Shown here piece after piece: positions 28,837-36,522 of a stretch of 41,827 nucleotides of DNA. The notes under the pieces were generated by a model. That model was not told the DNA's origin. It saw only the letters and a program-made list of their open reading frames with translations, and made no database searches. The stretch comes from a virus. Numbering within the stretch: the stretch's first letter is position 1; each line of letters begins with the position of its first letter. The stretch is from the IMG/VR virus record IMGVR_UViG_3300036393_000033, positions 1 to 41,827 of that record; one strand, 5' to 3'. The translations under genes were made by a program, and so were the position numbers.

Positions 28837-31514
28837 TCCGCCGCCACGGCCGCATCGGCCGCGCCTTCCGCGCTCAGCAGGTCGAACAGGCTGGGCGTCG
28901 CCTTCTCGCGATCCCATTGCCGCAAATGCCACACGCCGTCCGCGAAATAGCCGGGGTTCAGCTCGTTCGCGGCCCCGCGCCGGCCCAGCCGCGCGGCGCG
29001 CAGCGGCACTGTCATCAGCCCGCCAAACGGGTCGAACACCAGATCGCCGGGGTTGCTCCACAGCCGGATCGCGCGGTCGACGATATCGAACTGCAGCGGG
29101 CAGAGATGCTGTTCCTTGCCCTTCGCCGCCTGCTGCGCGTTGAGCGTACGCATCCGCGCGACATCGCTCCACACATCCTCGTGCCAGCTGGTCGCCGGCA
29201 GCAGGCAGAAATCGACGGGCAGCGCGAACTTCGCCTCAAGATCCTCGCACAGCGCGACATGATGCTCATGGTCATAGGCCGTCGCCCAATTATAGCCCCG
29301 GAACAGCCGGTAGATCGCATCGTGCGTCAGCCCGCCAAACTCGTGCGGAGCGAGCAGCCGATCGCCCGAGCTGCGCCAAAACCCGGCGGCGTCGATCTGC
29401 CAGCGCGCCCGCGAATAGCCGGTGCCAGCCGCGATCGGCAGGTCGCGGTCGAACGGGACGATATCGCCGCCCGCCGTCAAGCAATCGGGCTTGCCCTTCA
29501 CCACCGGCTCGTCGGCATAGCCGCGCGATCGGTCGGTCTGCGGCTTCCTGAACATCAGCAGATATTCCGGCACGCCCGCGCCCTGGCGGCTGCCATCCTT
29601 GCACTGTTCGGACCAGCCGAGCCGATAGGTTTGATTGTTTTCGCGAACGACGTCCGTCGTGATCGTCCGCCGCGAAACCAAGGCGAAGCCGTGCGCCCGG
29701 TAATGCGCGATACACTGGTCACTGAACGGATCGAGCGTCTGAAAGCTAAGGCCGTCCATGCCGCCGGGCCGCACCCGGTCCTTCACATGCACGACCAAGT
29801 CGCGGCCGGGCTTCAGCACCCGCAACAAATGCGGGGTCAGATAGTCCATCTGCGCGAAGAAATGCGCGCTGTCGTCCGAATGGCCGAAATCATTATAGGA
29901 CGGCGTATATTCATATTGCGTGCTGAACGGCACGCTGGTGACGATCAGGCCCACGCTGTCGCTGGCCATCTTCGCCGTTTCGATTACCGTGTCGTTGCGC
30001 ACCACCCGCCAGGCCGGTTCGCCGCCGATCGTCTCGGCCGAGACTTCCACGTCCGCGCCGCCCCCCGTCTCGATCGTCCGCGCGATGGCATCCCGCGCGC
30101 CTTCCAAACCAAGGCCGAAGGCGCGGATGATCTCGCTCATCCGCTCGGCGGTCGCCAGATGCTGCTTCCACTTGCGCTCCAGCTCGGCGCGCACCGCCCG
30201 CTCGGCTTCCGAATGGATCAGGTCGATCCGCACCCGGTGGGTTTGCAAAAACCGCTGGATGCGGTGGATGGCCTGCACGAAGTCGCGGAATTTGAAGCCG
30301 ATGCCAAGAAAGATCGCCCACCAGCAATGCCGCTGGAAATTGCACCCCGCGCCCGCGATCACCGGCTTCGTGGCCAACTCGGCGATCTCGCCATTGCTGA
30401 ACGCCTTCAGCGTCGCCGCGCGGGCTTCCACGTCCTGGCTGCCCCACACGCTGGCCACGCCGGGGATCGCCGCCTCGATCGCTTCGCGCTCGCGCTCCAG
30501 ATCGTGCCAGATCAGCCGGTGCGCCGCCGGGTCTTCCGCCCTGATCTCCAGCATCTTGGCGATCCGCGCGTCGAGGCTGTCGCGTTTCTCGCGGCTCGCA
30601 TCGACCACGCCGATCGCGTCGGCCTTCAGCAGCCGGCCCTGTCCGCTCTTCTCCTCGCCCGCCGCCTTGTGATCGGAAGCCACTTCGTGCCACCGCACCT
30701 CGATCTCGGGCAGGTCATAGCCTTCGTCGCTATGGCCAAGGTCGGACGGGCGCTGCACGAACGCCGCCCAGCTGTTCACCCACAGCCAGAACTCGCGCTC
30801 CTTGTGCGGGTGAATGGTGAGTTCGTCGGCCTTCTCACTGTTGCGCTTGAAGAACCGGGTCTTGGCCTGGCCGACGTCCATCACCTCCAAGAACGCGGCA
30901 TAGGCCAGCAGCTCGACAAAATCGTTGGGCGAAGGCGTCGCGGTCGCCACGAACTTGTAGGGCAGCCCGTCGAACAGCCGCATATATTCGCGGAAGGTCT
31001 TGGACCCGCCAAACCCGCGCAAGCAGTCCGCCTCGTCTAGCGTCGCCGCGTTGAAGAGCGCCAGGTCGATCTTCCCGTCGCGCACCGATTCATGGTTCGT
31101 GATGTAAATATGATCCCGCTCGTCCCGAGCGAAGTCGAGGGGCGCGGTCGATTTGATGAAGGTGATGGTCGCGCCGATCTTCGCCGCATCGACCGCGAAC
31201 GTGCCTTCAAGGATCACGTTCAGCGGCGCGACGATCAGCTGCCGGCCACCCTTGGCGCGCCCAATCGCATCCATGATCGCCAACTGCATCAGCGTCTTGC
31301 CAAGGCCGAAGGCGGCGAAGATCGCCCGCCGCCCGCCCCGGATCGCCCAGGCGACGATATCGCGCTGGTGCGGCTTCAGGATCGCCGGCAGCTCGTCGCT
31401 CGCCACGTCAAGGCCCAGCGGCGGCAGCACGATGATCTTGGCCTTGACGAACTCAAGATAATCGATCGGCGCTTCCCCCGCCGTCAGCGCGAGTGCGGAC
31501 GCGGCGTGCCTCAC
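28833..31514 (-). CDS. SNF2-like helicase fused to DNA methyltransferase
   Basis: An 893-residue two-part protein. The N-terminal SF2 helicase has GLGKT (70-74), DEAD-box-like DEAD (160-163), TATPSP (191-196) and a motif VI-like QAIHRIQRFLQ (414-424). The C-terminal methyltransferase has TSVPFSTQYEY (526-536) at the catalytic motif IV position and FDPFGG (827-832) as the AdoMet-binding motif I, in the order of beta-class N4-cytosine/N6-adenine enzymes. It may modify phage DNA to evade restriction, with the helicase moving along DNA. The element copy at residues 123-133 (PLDFARDERD) lies between helicase motifs Ia and II. GTG start, GTGA overlap. Confidence 0.85.
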   Translation of the reverse strand: MRHAASALALTAGEAPIDYLEFVKAKIIVLPPLGLDVASDELPAILKPHQRDIVAWAIRGGRRAIFAAFGLGKTLMQLAIMDAIGRAKGGRQLIVAPLNVILEGTFAVDAAKIGATITFIKSTAPLDFARDERDHIYITNHESVRDGKIDLALFNAATLDEADCLRGFGGSKTFREYMRLFDGLPYKFVATATPSPNDFVELLAYAAFLEVMDVGQAKTRFFKRNSEKADELTIHPHKEREFWLWVNSWAAFVQRPSDLGHSDEGYDLPEIEVRWHEVASDHKAAGEEKSGQGRLLKADAIGVVDASREKRDSLDARIAKMLEIRAEDPAAHRLIWHDLEREREAIEAAIPGVASVWGSQDVEARAATLKAFSNGEIAELATKPVIAGAGCNFQRHCWWAIFLGIGFKFRDFVQAIHRIQRFLQTHRVRIDLIHSEAERAVRAELERKWKQHLATAERMSEIIRAFGLGLEGARDAIARTIETGGGADVEVSAETIGGEPAWRVVRNDTVIETAKMASDSVGLIVTSVPFSTQYEYTPSYNDFGHSDDSAHFFAQMDYLTPHLLRVLKPGRDLVVHVKDRVRPGGMDGLSFQTLDPFSDQCIAHYRAHGFALVSRRTITTDVVRENNQTYRLGWSEQCKDGSRQGAGVPEYLLMFRKPQTDRSRGYADEPVVKGKPDCLTAGGDIVPFDRDLPIAAGTGYSRARWQIDAAGFWRSSGDRLLAPHEFGGLTHDAIYRLFRGYNWATAYDHEHHVALCEDLEAKFALPVDFCLLPATSWHEDVWSDVARMRTLNAQQAAKGKEQHLCPLQFDIVDRAIRLWSNPGDLVFDPFGGLMTVPLRAARLGRRGAANELNPGYFADGVWHLRQWDREKATPSLFDLLSAEGAADAAVAAE
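31116..31144. repeat. Dispersed hairpin element, copy 4
   Basis: Identical in all 29 bases to copy 1. It lies inside the helicase-methyltransferase gene and is read as PLDFARDERD between two beta-strands of the helicase core. Confidence 0.85.
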
Positions 31515-31711
31515 GCGTGCAGCCCCTGCCCGACCTGCTCGGCAAAGGCGGCGACGCGCCGCTTGAGCATGTCCGCCTCGCCCGCCGTGATCCGGTTCTT
31601 GACGCACAGCGCGTCGATCTCGCGGCAATGCGCGGCGGCGAAGGCCAGCACCGCCCCGCGATCGGTCAGCACCGCCGCGCGCGCCACCTCGGCGAAAGTC
31701 CGCCGCTTCAT
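31511..31711 (-). CDS. Small helical hypothetical protein, 66 aa
   Basis: A basic, fully helical protein (RRTFAEVARAAVLTDRGAVL; MLKRRVAAFAEQVGQG) with a Cys near the middle. ATGA and GTGA overlaps tie it to both neighbours. It might assist the downstream helicase-methyltransferase, but there is no direct evidence. No family recognised. Confidence 0.6.
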   Translation of the reverse strand: MKRRTFAEVARAAVLTDRGAVLAFAAAHCREIDALCVKNRITAGEADMLKRRVAAFAEQVGQGLHA

Positions 31712-32415
31712 GCCCCATCCGCCAAAGCATCGAGGCCAAGCCGCACCGCCCGCACGAAATAGGCGCCGGGCAGCTCGCCCGCCGCCTTGCTCTCCGCGAC
31801 CAGCCGGTGCCACAGGTCCGGCCAGCCGATGATCATCGCGCGCATGGCGTCGTTCGCTGTGGTCAGCAGTCCGGCCTGAAACGCCGCGGGCGCCGGCATC
31901 GGCTGCGCTCCCGCAACGCCGCCGCCATTGCGGCGCGCCAGCGCGCGGCGGTGCGCCGCCTGTTCCGCTTCCTTCGCCGCCGCTTCGCTGATCGACGGCC
32001 GCGCCGGCTCCGGATGCCGATCGGGCAGCATGATCGCCGGCGCGGCCCTGTGGGTGCGCGCGCGGAACGGTGTCGGCATCCGCGTGTCCAGTGGCGGGGG
32101 CAGCGGCCGTACCGGCACGGCGTCCAGCGCGATGATGGCGCGCACCCGCGCCACGGTCTCCGCCTTCGGCTGCTTGGCCTCGCGCAGATTGCCGGGGCTG
32201 GATGCGGGCAGGCCGGCCAGCTGCAGCACGCGCGACATCCTCAGCCCGTGCACGCGGCCCCAGCATCCAAGCGCGTCCAGGCACTCTTGGCCGCTTGGCG
32301 CGCTGGGCAGATCGTGGTGATGGCTGGCCGGGGCCGGGGGGCAGCCACCCCGGCCAGCCTGCGCCGCCCCGGTGGGTCGGGGGGACGGCGGCGCATTGGA
32401 TGTGGAGATTGTCAC
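31708..32415 (-). CDS. Hypothetical protein with helix-turn-helix-like part
   Basis: A 235-residue protein. The first 45 residues and the region 115-180 are low-complexity and Pro/Ala/Arg-rich. Residues about 60-95 (RMSRVLQLAGLPASSPGNLR, then KAETVARVRAII) look like an XRE-type helix-turn-helix. The C-terminal part (DLWHRLVAESKAAGELPGAY) is helical. It may be a DNA-binding regulator or replication accessory. GTG start overlapping the preceding stop as GTGA. Confidence 0.6.
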   Translation of the reverse strand: MTISTSNAPPSPRPTGAAQAGRGGCPPAPASHHHDLPSAPSGQECLDALGCWGRVHGLRMSRVLQLAGLPASSPGNLREAKQPKAETVARVRAIIALDAVPVRPLPPPLDTRMPTPFRARTHRAAPAIMLPDRHPEPARPSISEAAAKEAEQAAHRRALARRNGGGVAGAQPMPAPAAFQAGLLTTANDAMRAMIIGWPDLWHRLVAESKAAGELPGAYFVRAVRLGLDALADGA

Positions 32416-32996
32416 CGGCAGCCCCGCGTCTTGCGCCCGGTTTCCACGATCTCGATCACGCGGGCGAACACCGCGTCCTGCCCGCGCCGGATCAGGCCGC
32501 TGCGTTCCAGCACGGTCAGCGCGGAGGCGACGCTTTCGCGGCTGCCGAGTCCCAGCCGCAGCGCCAGGCCGGTATTGCTGCCGTGCGGCAGGCCGCGTTC
32601 GGCCAGATCGGTGAGATGGTCGAACAGCTGCTGCTGCGCCTCGTTCAGCGCGGCCCGCACCCGCCGGGGCGAAGGCGCCGCCGCCAGCGGCGTGGCGGTG
32701 CGCCGCGCGACGTAATGATAGGGGAACAGCGCGTGCGGCCGTGTCTGATACAGCAATACCTGCCCGCCATCGGCCACCATCCGCACCGTGGCGGCGATCG
32801 GGTCGCGCGCGGACAGCATCGTTGCCCGCGCATAGATGCACGCCTGGCCCGGCTTGGCCCGCTGCAGCCAGGCGAGGAACGCGCCGGGCGCGGCATAGGC
32901 GGCGCCCCCCGCCAGCGGGATCAGCAGCTCCGGCTCGACCGACACGCCCGCGATCGCCAGCGCGGGCGGCAAGGGGACCGACTGACTAACCATCAT
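32412..32996 (-). CDS. Winged-helix-like protein
   Basis: A 194-residue protein. The N-terminal half is a mixed alpha-beta domain (LAIAGVSVEPELLIPLAG; RAKPGQACIYARATML), and the C-terminal part (LNEAQQQLFDHLTDLAERGL then SRESVASALTVLERSGLIRR) has the form of a winged helix-turn-helix. It might be a replication or regulatory DNA-binding protein. Two adjacent ATG codons lie within the end of the small membrane gene; GGGGA precedes them. Confidence 0.6.
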   Translation of the reverse strand: MMVSQSVPLPPALAIAGVSVEPELLIPLAGGAAYAAPGAFLAWLQRAKPGQACIYARATMLSARDPIAATVRMVADGGQVLLYQTRPHALFPYHYVARRTATPLAAAPSPRRVRAALNEAQQQLFDHLTDLAERGLPHGSNTGLALRLGLGSRESVASALTVLERSGLIRRGQDAVFARVIEIVETGRKTRGCR

Positions 32997-33132
32997 GGCC
33001 TTCCCCGGCCACCGCGCGGCCCACATTGCTGACCGCTTCGGCAAGGATGCCGAAGATCAGCGCGATCAGCAGGATCGGCATGGCCGCGAACCGCCTTGCG
33101 ATCCCGGCCCATGATGCCCCCCCCGGCGCCAT
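32986..33132 (-). CDS. Small membrane protein, 48 aa
   Basis: An unusually short gene: MAPGGASWAGIARRF, a hydrophobic helix (AAMPILLIALIFGILAEAV) and a short hydrophilic end. The ATG lies one base after the preceding stop, and the end overlaps the next gene by 11 bases, so it fits the tightly packed operon. Early small membrane proteins of phages often alter host functions or exclude other phages; no specific role can be assigned. Confidence 0.6.
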   Translation of the reverse strand: MAPGGASWAGIARRFAAMPILLIALIFGILAEAVSNVGRAVAGEGHDG

Positions 33133-33133
33133 C

Positions 33134-33712
33134 TCAGTAAACGCCCATGTGCGCGGGCGCCGCGGCGCCGGGCGGCGCGAAGATCGCCGTCAGGTCGCGC
33201 CACAATTTCTCACCGGCATGGTGGTGCATGTCCAGCGCCACGCCAAAGGCGCTGGCCAGTTCGATCCGGTCGCCGCGCGCGCGCGCCGTCCACAGCGGAC
33301 CCGCTGCCGTCTCGCCGAGCATCGCCTTGGGCAGAGGATCGGCCTCCGCCGCCGGTGCGGCGGGCGACCCCGCGACATGCGTGTTGGACGGCGTCGACCA
33401 GGCTGCCCACGGCACCCGCCCGCCCGTCATCCGCTCGATCGCCGCCGCCTGCTCCTCGCCGGGCAGGGTCACGCCGGCCAGCAGCCGGGTCATGACGCCG
33501 CCCATGCTGAGCGGGCTGCCGGGCGTCCGCGCTTCGCGCTCGGCCCGCACCGCATCGTCCAGCAGCCATTCGGCCAGCGCCAGCGCGGCGGCGCTGGCCG
33601 GGCCGGCAGGTGCGCCTTCCTCACGGCGGCAATGCTCGATCACATCGGCCGGGATGATCGCCAGCTGGCGCAGCCAGCTCGGCAGCACGAAGGCGCCATC
33701 GAACAACATCAT
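33134..33712 (-). CDS. Hypothetical early protein, 192 aa
   Basis: A mostly helical N-terminal region (LPSWLRQLAIIPADVIEHCR; ALALAEWLLDDAVRAERE) and a C-terminal part with FGVALDMHHHAGEKLWRDL, which holds a His cluster that could bind metal. No known fold recognised. ATGA overlap with the CII-like gene suggests common regulation. Confidence 0.65.
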   Translation of the reverse strand: MMLFDGAFVLPSWLRQLAIIPADVIEHCRREEGAPAGPASAAALALAEWLLDDAVRAEREARTPGSPLSMGGVMTRLLAGVTLPGEEQAAAIERMTGGRVPWAAWSTPSNTHVAGSPAAPAAEADPLPKAMLGETAAGPLWTARARGDRIELASAFGVALDMHHHAGEKLWRDLTAIFAPPGAAAPAHMGVY

Positions 33713-34212
33713 GCTTCTCCCGCTTCCAAGGCCGTCAGGAACGTGACCGCCACGGTCACCAGTTCGCGCGCGTCGCGGATCAGGTCGCGCCGCTCCGCCG
33801 CGTTCAATGTCTTGTCGGCCAGCGCCGCGCCCAGCCGGCCGATCAGGTCGCCCGCTTCCTGCGCGATGCTGGCCAGATGCGCGGACCAGTCTTCGACGGC
33901 GCAGCCATCCCGCACCGCGTCGAGCGAGGGCAGCTTGAACAGCTCGAAGCCGAGCTCATAGGCCATCGCCCGCACCGCGAAGGGCGCGCCGGGCGCACCC
34001 GCCGCCGCCTCTTCCAGCTCCACGATCAGGTCGATCGGCGCGAACGCGTCGCAATTATTGAGCGTATAGTTCGAAATGCGCGGCTGCCGCCCCGGCTGCC
34101 GCACCGTCTTGGCGGCGCCGGTGGAGCCGCCCAGCAGGTCGACCAGGTCGCGCGTGCCTTTCTTCAGCCGCCGTTCGCGCGGCGTCGGCACCGCATCATG
34201 CCTTGTGCTCAC
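33709..34212 (-). CDS. CII-like regulatory protein
   Basis: A 167-residue protein. KKGTRDLVDLLGGSTGAAKT, followed by QPRISNYTLNNCDAFAPIDL, matches the phage CII-like regulator family found after cro-like genes in alpha- and beta-proteobacterial phages; the second half is helical (VRAMAYELGFELFKLP; LADKTLNAAERRDLIRDARE). It probably shifts the choice between lysis and lysogeny, for instance by activating repressor or integrase genes. GTG start, GTGA overlap. Binding sites are not identified. Confidence 0.75.
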   Translation of the reverse strand: MSTRHDAVPTPRERRLKKGTRDLVDLLGGSTGAAKTVRQPGRQPRISNYTLNNCDAFAPIDLIVELEEAAAGAPGAPFAVRAMAYELGFELFKLPSLDAVRDGCAVEDWSAHLASIAQEAGDLIGRLGAALADKTLNAAERRDLIRDARELVTVAVTFLTALEAGEA

Positions 34213-34715
34213 GATTGCAGCCTCCGCTGCGCACGCGGAGAAGCGAGCGCACGGTTGACGGCTTCGAACACGGCGGCACGGATGGCTGCCTCAAACTCCG
34301 CGCTTTCCGGGGCGGCGCTTGACGGCGCCGCCCCTTCCGGCTTCGCTGGACTAGCCCTCACCAACGAAAGGATGAACGATGGAAGCCGCAACCACCGAGG
34401 AAGTGCGCAAGCTGCGCCAGAGCGTTCAGGCAGTGATCCAGATGCAGGCGAGCATGGTGGATTTGCTGGCGAAGAACGGCGTCCTGACGTGGCAGGACGT
34501 GACGTTTCAGGCGTCGCTGATTGAGCCGGCCGTGATTGACAGTCAGCTTCACGATCAATGGCGGACGGCCTTCCGCCGAACGTGAGCACGCTGGCCTTTC
34601 CAAGGTCGATCAGCGCGAGCATCCGCTCGGCTTCCGGCTGCGGCAGATCGATGCGATACGCGCCGATCGCGGTCGCATGCGCCAGATAGCGCTCATATTC
34701 GGTGATCTCCATCAT
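34209..34715 (-). CDS. Hypothetical protein with nested opposite gene
   Basis: A 168-residue frame. The N-terminal 45 residues (MMEITEYERYLAHATAIGAY; EAERMLALIDLGKASVLTFG) and the last 40 (ESAEFEAAIRAAVFEAVNRA) look like real protein. The middle is Ser/Pro/Arg-rich and resembles an antisense shadow of a plausible plus-strand gene (34379-34585). ATGA and GTGA overlaps on both ends support its translation. It may be a genuine gene with a disordered linker, or one that has been interrupted. Confidence 0.5.
   Translation of the reverse strand: MMEITEYERYLAHATAIGAYRIDLPQPEAERMLALIDLGKASVLTFGGRPSAIDREADCQSRPAQSATPETSRPATSGRRSSPANPPCSPASGSLPERSGAACALPRWLRLPSFILSLVRASPAKPEGAAPSSAAPESAEFEAAIRAAVFEAVNRALASPRAQRRLQS
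34379..34585 (+). CDS. Small coiled-coil protein nested in an opposite gene
   Basis: A 68-residue protein, MEAATTEEVRKLRQSVQAVI and on, with a heptad pattern of hydrophobic residues through about residue 32, then LAKNGVLTWQDVTFQASLIE. An AAAGGA ribosome site precedes the ATG by about eight bases. The residue composition looks more protein-like than the minus-strand frame over the same bases. It opposes the direction of all neighbouring early genes. It may be an antisense-controlled small gene. Confidence 0.5.
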   Translation: MEAATTEEVRKLRQSVQAVIQMQASMVDLLAKNGVLTWQDVTFQASLIEPAVIDSQLHDQWRTAFRRT

Positions 34716-35104
34716 GCCGCCAGCCCCGGAATGTCGAGCGACGGCTCGCGATACGATCCGCTCAGCGCCAGGCTCGGCTCTTCGTCCTGCTCATCCTGAG
34801 CGTCTCGAAGGGGCGTCCCGCCGTGGGACACGGTGTTAGACTGGCCGGAATTAACGGCTGCGATCGTTTCGCCCCCGGCGCTATCGGCCGCGTCAACAGG
34901 GGAGAGATCGATTGGGTAGAGATCGGGACGCAGCTCGTGGCGGGAAACGCCAGTCGCCGTTTCCGCGCGGAGAACAAACTCGCCGGGTAGTGGGCGACTA
35001 TGCTTGACAGTATAGTGCAGCCGTTGTTGCGACATGCCGATAAGGCCGGCCAGTTTTGACTGGCTCCCGGCGATGCCGACTGCGCGCTCAAGTGGTGTTT
35101 CCAT
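34712..35104 (-). CDS. Cro/YdaS-like DNA-binding protein
   Basis: A 130-residue protein. Residues 1-65 (METPLERAVGIAGSQSKLAG; MSQQRLHYTVKHSRPLPGEF; ATGVSRHELRPDLYP) match the YdaS/Cro-type helix-turn-helix. The rest is acidic and includes PLRDAQDEQDEE, which is translated from a variant of the dispersed element. Divergent to the CI-like repressor across the operators, it is the expected Cro partner and the first gene of the leftward early operon. TTGACA on the minus strand at 35141-35136 is a perfect -35 box; the -10 is unclear. Confidence 0.8.
   Translation of the reverse strand: METPLERAVGIAGSQSKLAGLIGMSQQRLHYTVKHSRPLPGEFVLRAETATGVSRHELRPDLYPIDLSPVDAADSAGGETIAAVNSGQSNTVSHGGTPLRDAQDEQDEEPSLALSGSYREPSLDIPGLAA
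34786..34815. repeat. Dispersed element, divergent copy 5
   Basis: GCTCATCCTGAGC followed by GTCTCGAAGGGGCG. The hairpin GCTCA/TGAGC keeps a stem through compensatory change compared with GCTCG/CGAGC in copies 1 and 4. It is translated as PLRDAQDEQDE in the Cro-like protein. Confidence 0.7.
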
Positions 35105-35120
35105 GACGCCCTTAGCATCA

Positions 35121-35180
35121 ACAAAACTTTTGTCGTGTCAACAAGAGTTTTGTAGCAGCGCAACTACAAAACTGTTTGTA
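35121..35180. promoter_or_regulatory. Repressor operators between cro-like and cI-like genes
   Basis: ACAAAACTTTTGT (35121-35133), ACAAGAGTTTTGT (35141-35153) and TACAAA-ACTG-TTTGTA (35165-35180). The first two centres are exactly 20 bases apart. The minus-strand -35 box TTGACA (35136-35141) lies between the first two, and the first site falls in the spacer of that leftward promoter, so binding should block it. GTTTTGTAG (35147-35155) also pairs with CTACAAAAC (35164-35172), joining the second and third sites. Confidence 0.8.
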
Positions 35181-35192
35181 AGCCTTGACGCC

Positions 35193-35873
35193 GTGGAGGG
35201 GCTTGAAGAACGTCGCCATCGTCTGATCGCCAGGCGTGAGGCGCTTGGCTGGAAGCCAGGCCAACTCGCGCTGGCGGCGCAGGTCTTCGCCGATCGTGCC
35301 GGCCATCCGGTCGCATTCAGCCAGCAACTGATCTGGAACTTCGAGAGTGGCAAGGCGAAGAAGCTGCCCGCGTGGCTGCGCTTCGCGGAACAGGCGCTCA
35401 ACGCGGCGGAAAGCGACGACCCCGACGCCGGATTGCAGGATAACCCCGACTCTAGGCGCGCCGATGTTGTTCTCGTGCGCGAAATCGATATCACCTACGC
35501 GATGGGCGAGGGCGCGGTGATCGAGGACTATCCGAGCTTTGGCGAAGTGCCTTTCGATGCCGGCTTTCTTCGCGGACTGACCCGCGCGCCGCTGGATAAG
35601 CTGATCGTCGCGCGCGGCGAGGGTGACAGCATGACGCCGACGCTCATCAACGACGATATGGTGCTGATCGACATGTCGCAGCGGCGCATTGCCATGCAGG
35701 ATCGCATCTGGGCGCTGGCGCTCCGTGGCGCCGGCATGATTAAGCGTGTGCGCGTGCGGCCCAAGGAAGGCTTCACGATAATTTCCGACAACGCGGTCGT
35801 GCCGCCGCAGGACGTGGATGAAGGCGATCTGTTTATCGTCGGCCGCGTGATCTGGGCTGGGCGCCGGCTGTGA
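35193..35873 (+). CDS. CI-like repressor, XRE plus S24 peptidase
   Basis: A 226-residue protein. An N-terminal helix-turn-helix region (RREALGWKPGQLALAAQVFA and on to about residue 60) is joined to an S24/LexA-like domain: EGDSMTPTLINDDMVLIDM with Ser146, and GMIKRV with Lys184 as catalytic pair. It should repress early genes in the lysogen and fall on RecA-induced self-cleavage, though I cannot place the cleavage site surely. No better start than GTG at 35193 exists; it has no clear ribosome site, so translation may be leaderless or inefficient. It overlaps the lipoprotein-like gene by one base. Confidence 0.9.
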   Translation: MEGLEERRHRLIARREALGWKPGQLALAAQVFADRAGHPVAFSQQLIWNFESGKAKKLPAWLRFAEQALNAAESDDPDAGLQDNPDSRRADVVLVREIDITYAMGEGAVIEDYPSFGEVPFDAGFLRGLTRAPLDKLIVARGEGDSMTPTLINDDMVLIDMSQRRIAMQDRIWALALRGAGMIKRVRVRPKEGFTIISDNAVVPPQDVDEGDLFIVGRVIWAGRRL

Positions 35874-36454
35874 TGCTCTCTCGCCGGTGGCTGCTCATCG
35901 CGGGCGGACTTTGCAGTTCGTGTGGCGCGGCGGATCAGGCGAGCCATAAGACGGTCGTTAGCCTCGACGAGCCGGGCAATCATCCAGCTTGGTCGCGCCT
36001 GCCCGATGGCAGTCAGGTGCGGCGCGAAGCTCAATCGATTGAAGGCTACAGCGCTCAGCAGGTGACTAGGTGCTGGAGAGGGACCAACGGCTATGATTGC
36101 TGGTCGGTCAGCCAACGCAACCTCCGTGGCATGGCCAGCGCCAGTATCACTGCTTTTCGCTCTGCCGTTCTACCTACCGCCGAACCCACGGACGGATATC
36201 ACTGCGAGCACGACGTTGCGCTAGTCGAAAGCATCAACCGAGGCGGGCAACAGCTTACTTCGAACATGATCGTTGACGCTCTTGGCCAGCGGCGCCGCGC
36301 ATGGTCGCGCAGCTTCACCACGGCGTTCAAAAAAGACAATGGCGTGCCAGGCGAAGGGCAGTGGTTCGATTGCGAGCGCGCTTGGCGGCGATTGAGCGAT
36401 GGCAGCACGGAAACCTTCACCACCACCCTTGTGGGCCGTCCGCCGCTGATGTAA
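35873..36454 (+). CDS. Exported or lipoprotein-like protein coupled to the repressor
   Basis: A 193-residue protein starting MLSRRWLLIAGGLCSSCG: basic residues, a short hydrophobic core and Cys residues resembling a lipoprotein or twin-Arg-like signal (the lipobox is not canonical). The mature part contains paired Cys (TRCWRGTNGYDCW) and a C-terminal beta part. TGATG overlap ties its translation to the repressor, so it should be made in the lysogen. Such proteins often act in superinfection exclusion or change the host surface. Codon use is less GC-rich than in late genes. No family recognised. Confidence 0.7.
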   Translation: MLSRRWLLIAGGLCSSCGAADQASHKTVVSLDEPGNHPAWSRLPDGSQVRREAQSIEGYSAQQVTRCWRGTNGYDCWSVSQRNLRGMASASITAFRSAVLPTAEPTDGYHCEHDVALVESINRGGQQLTSNMIVDALGQRRRAWSRSFTTAFKKDNGVPGEGQWFDCERAWRRLSDGSTETFTTTLVGRPPLM

Positions 36455-36492
36455 CAAAACTCTTGTTGCTTTGACTACAAAATATTTGTAGT
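36454..36492. promoter_or_regulatory. Second repressor operator cluster before the right arm
   Basis: ACAAAACTCTTGT (36454-36466) is the exact reverse complement of the middle operator at 35141-35153. ACTACAAAATATTTGTAGT (36474-36492) is a 19-base palindrome with 8-bp arms. TTGACT (36471-36476) looks like a -35 box; I see no clear -10. The plus-strand right-arm operon begins 31 bases further on, so the repressor should control it as well. Confidence 0.75.
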
Positions 36493-36522
36493 TGTGCCGT
36501 CCTCACTTGAGGGGAGGCAGGC

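Noticed and set aside
28917-31040. Long plus-strand frame opposite the helicase-methyltransferase
   Set aside because: No motifs and shadow-like composition; high GC leaves antisense frames open.
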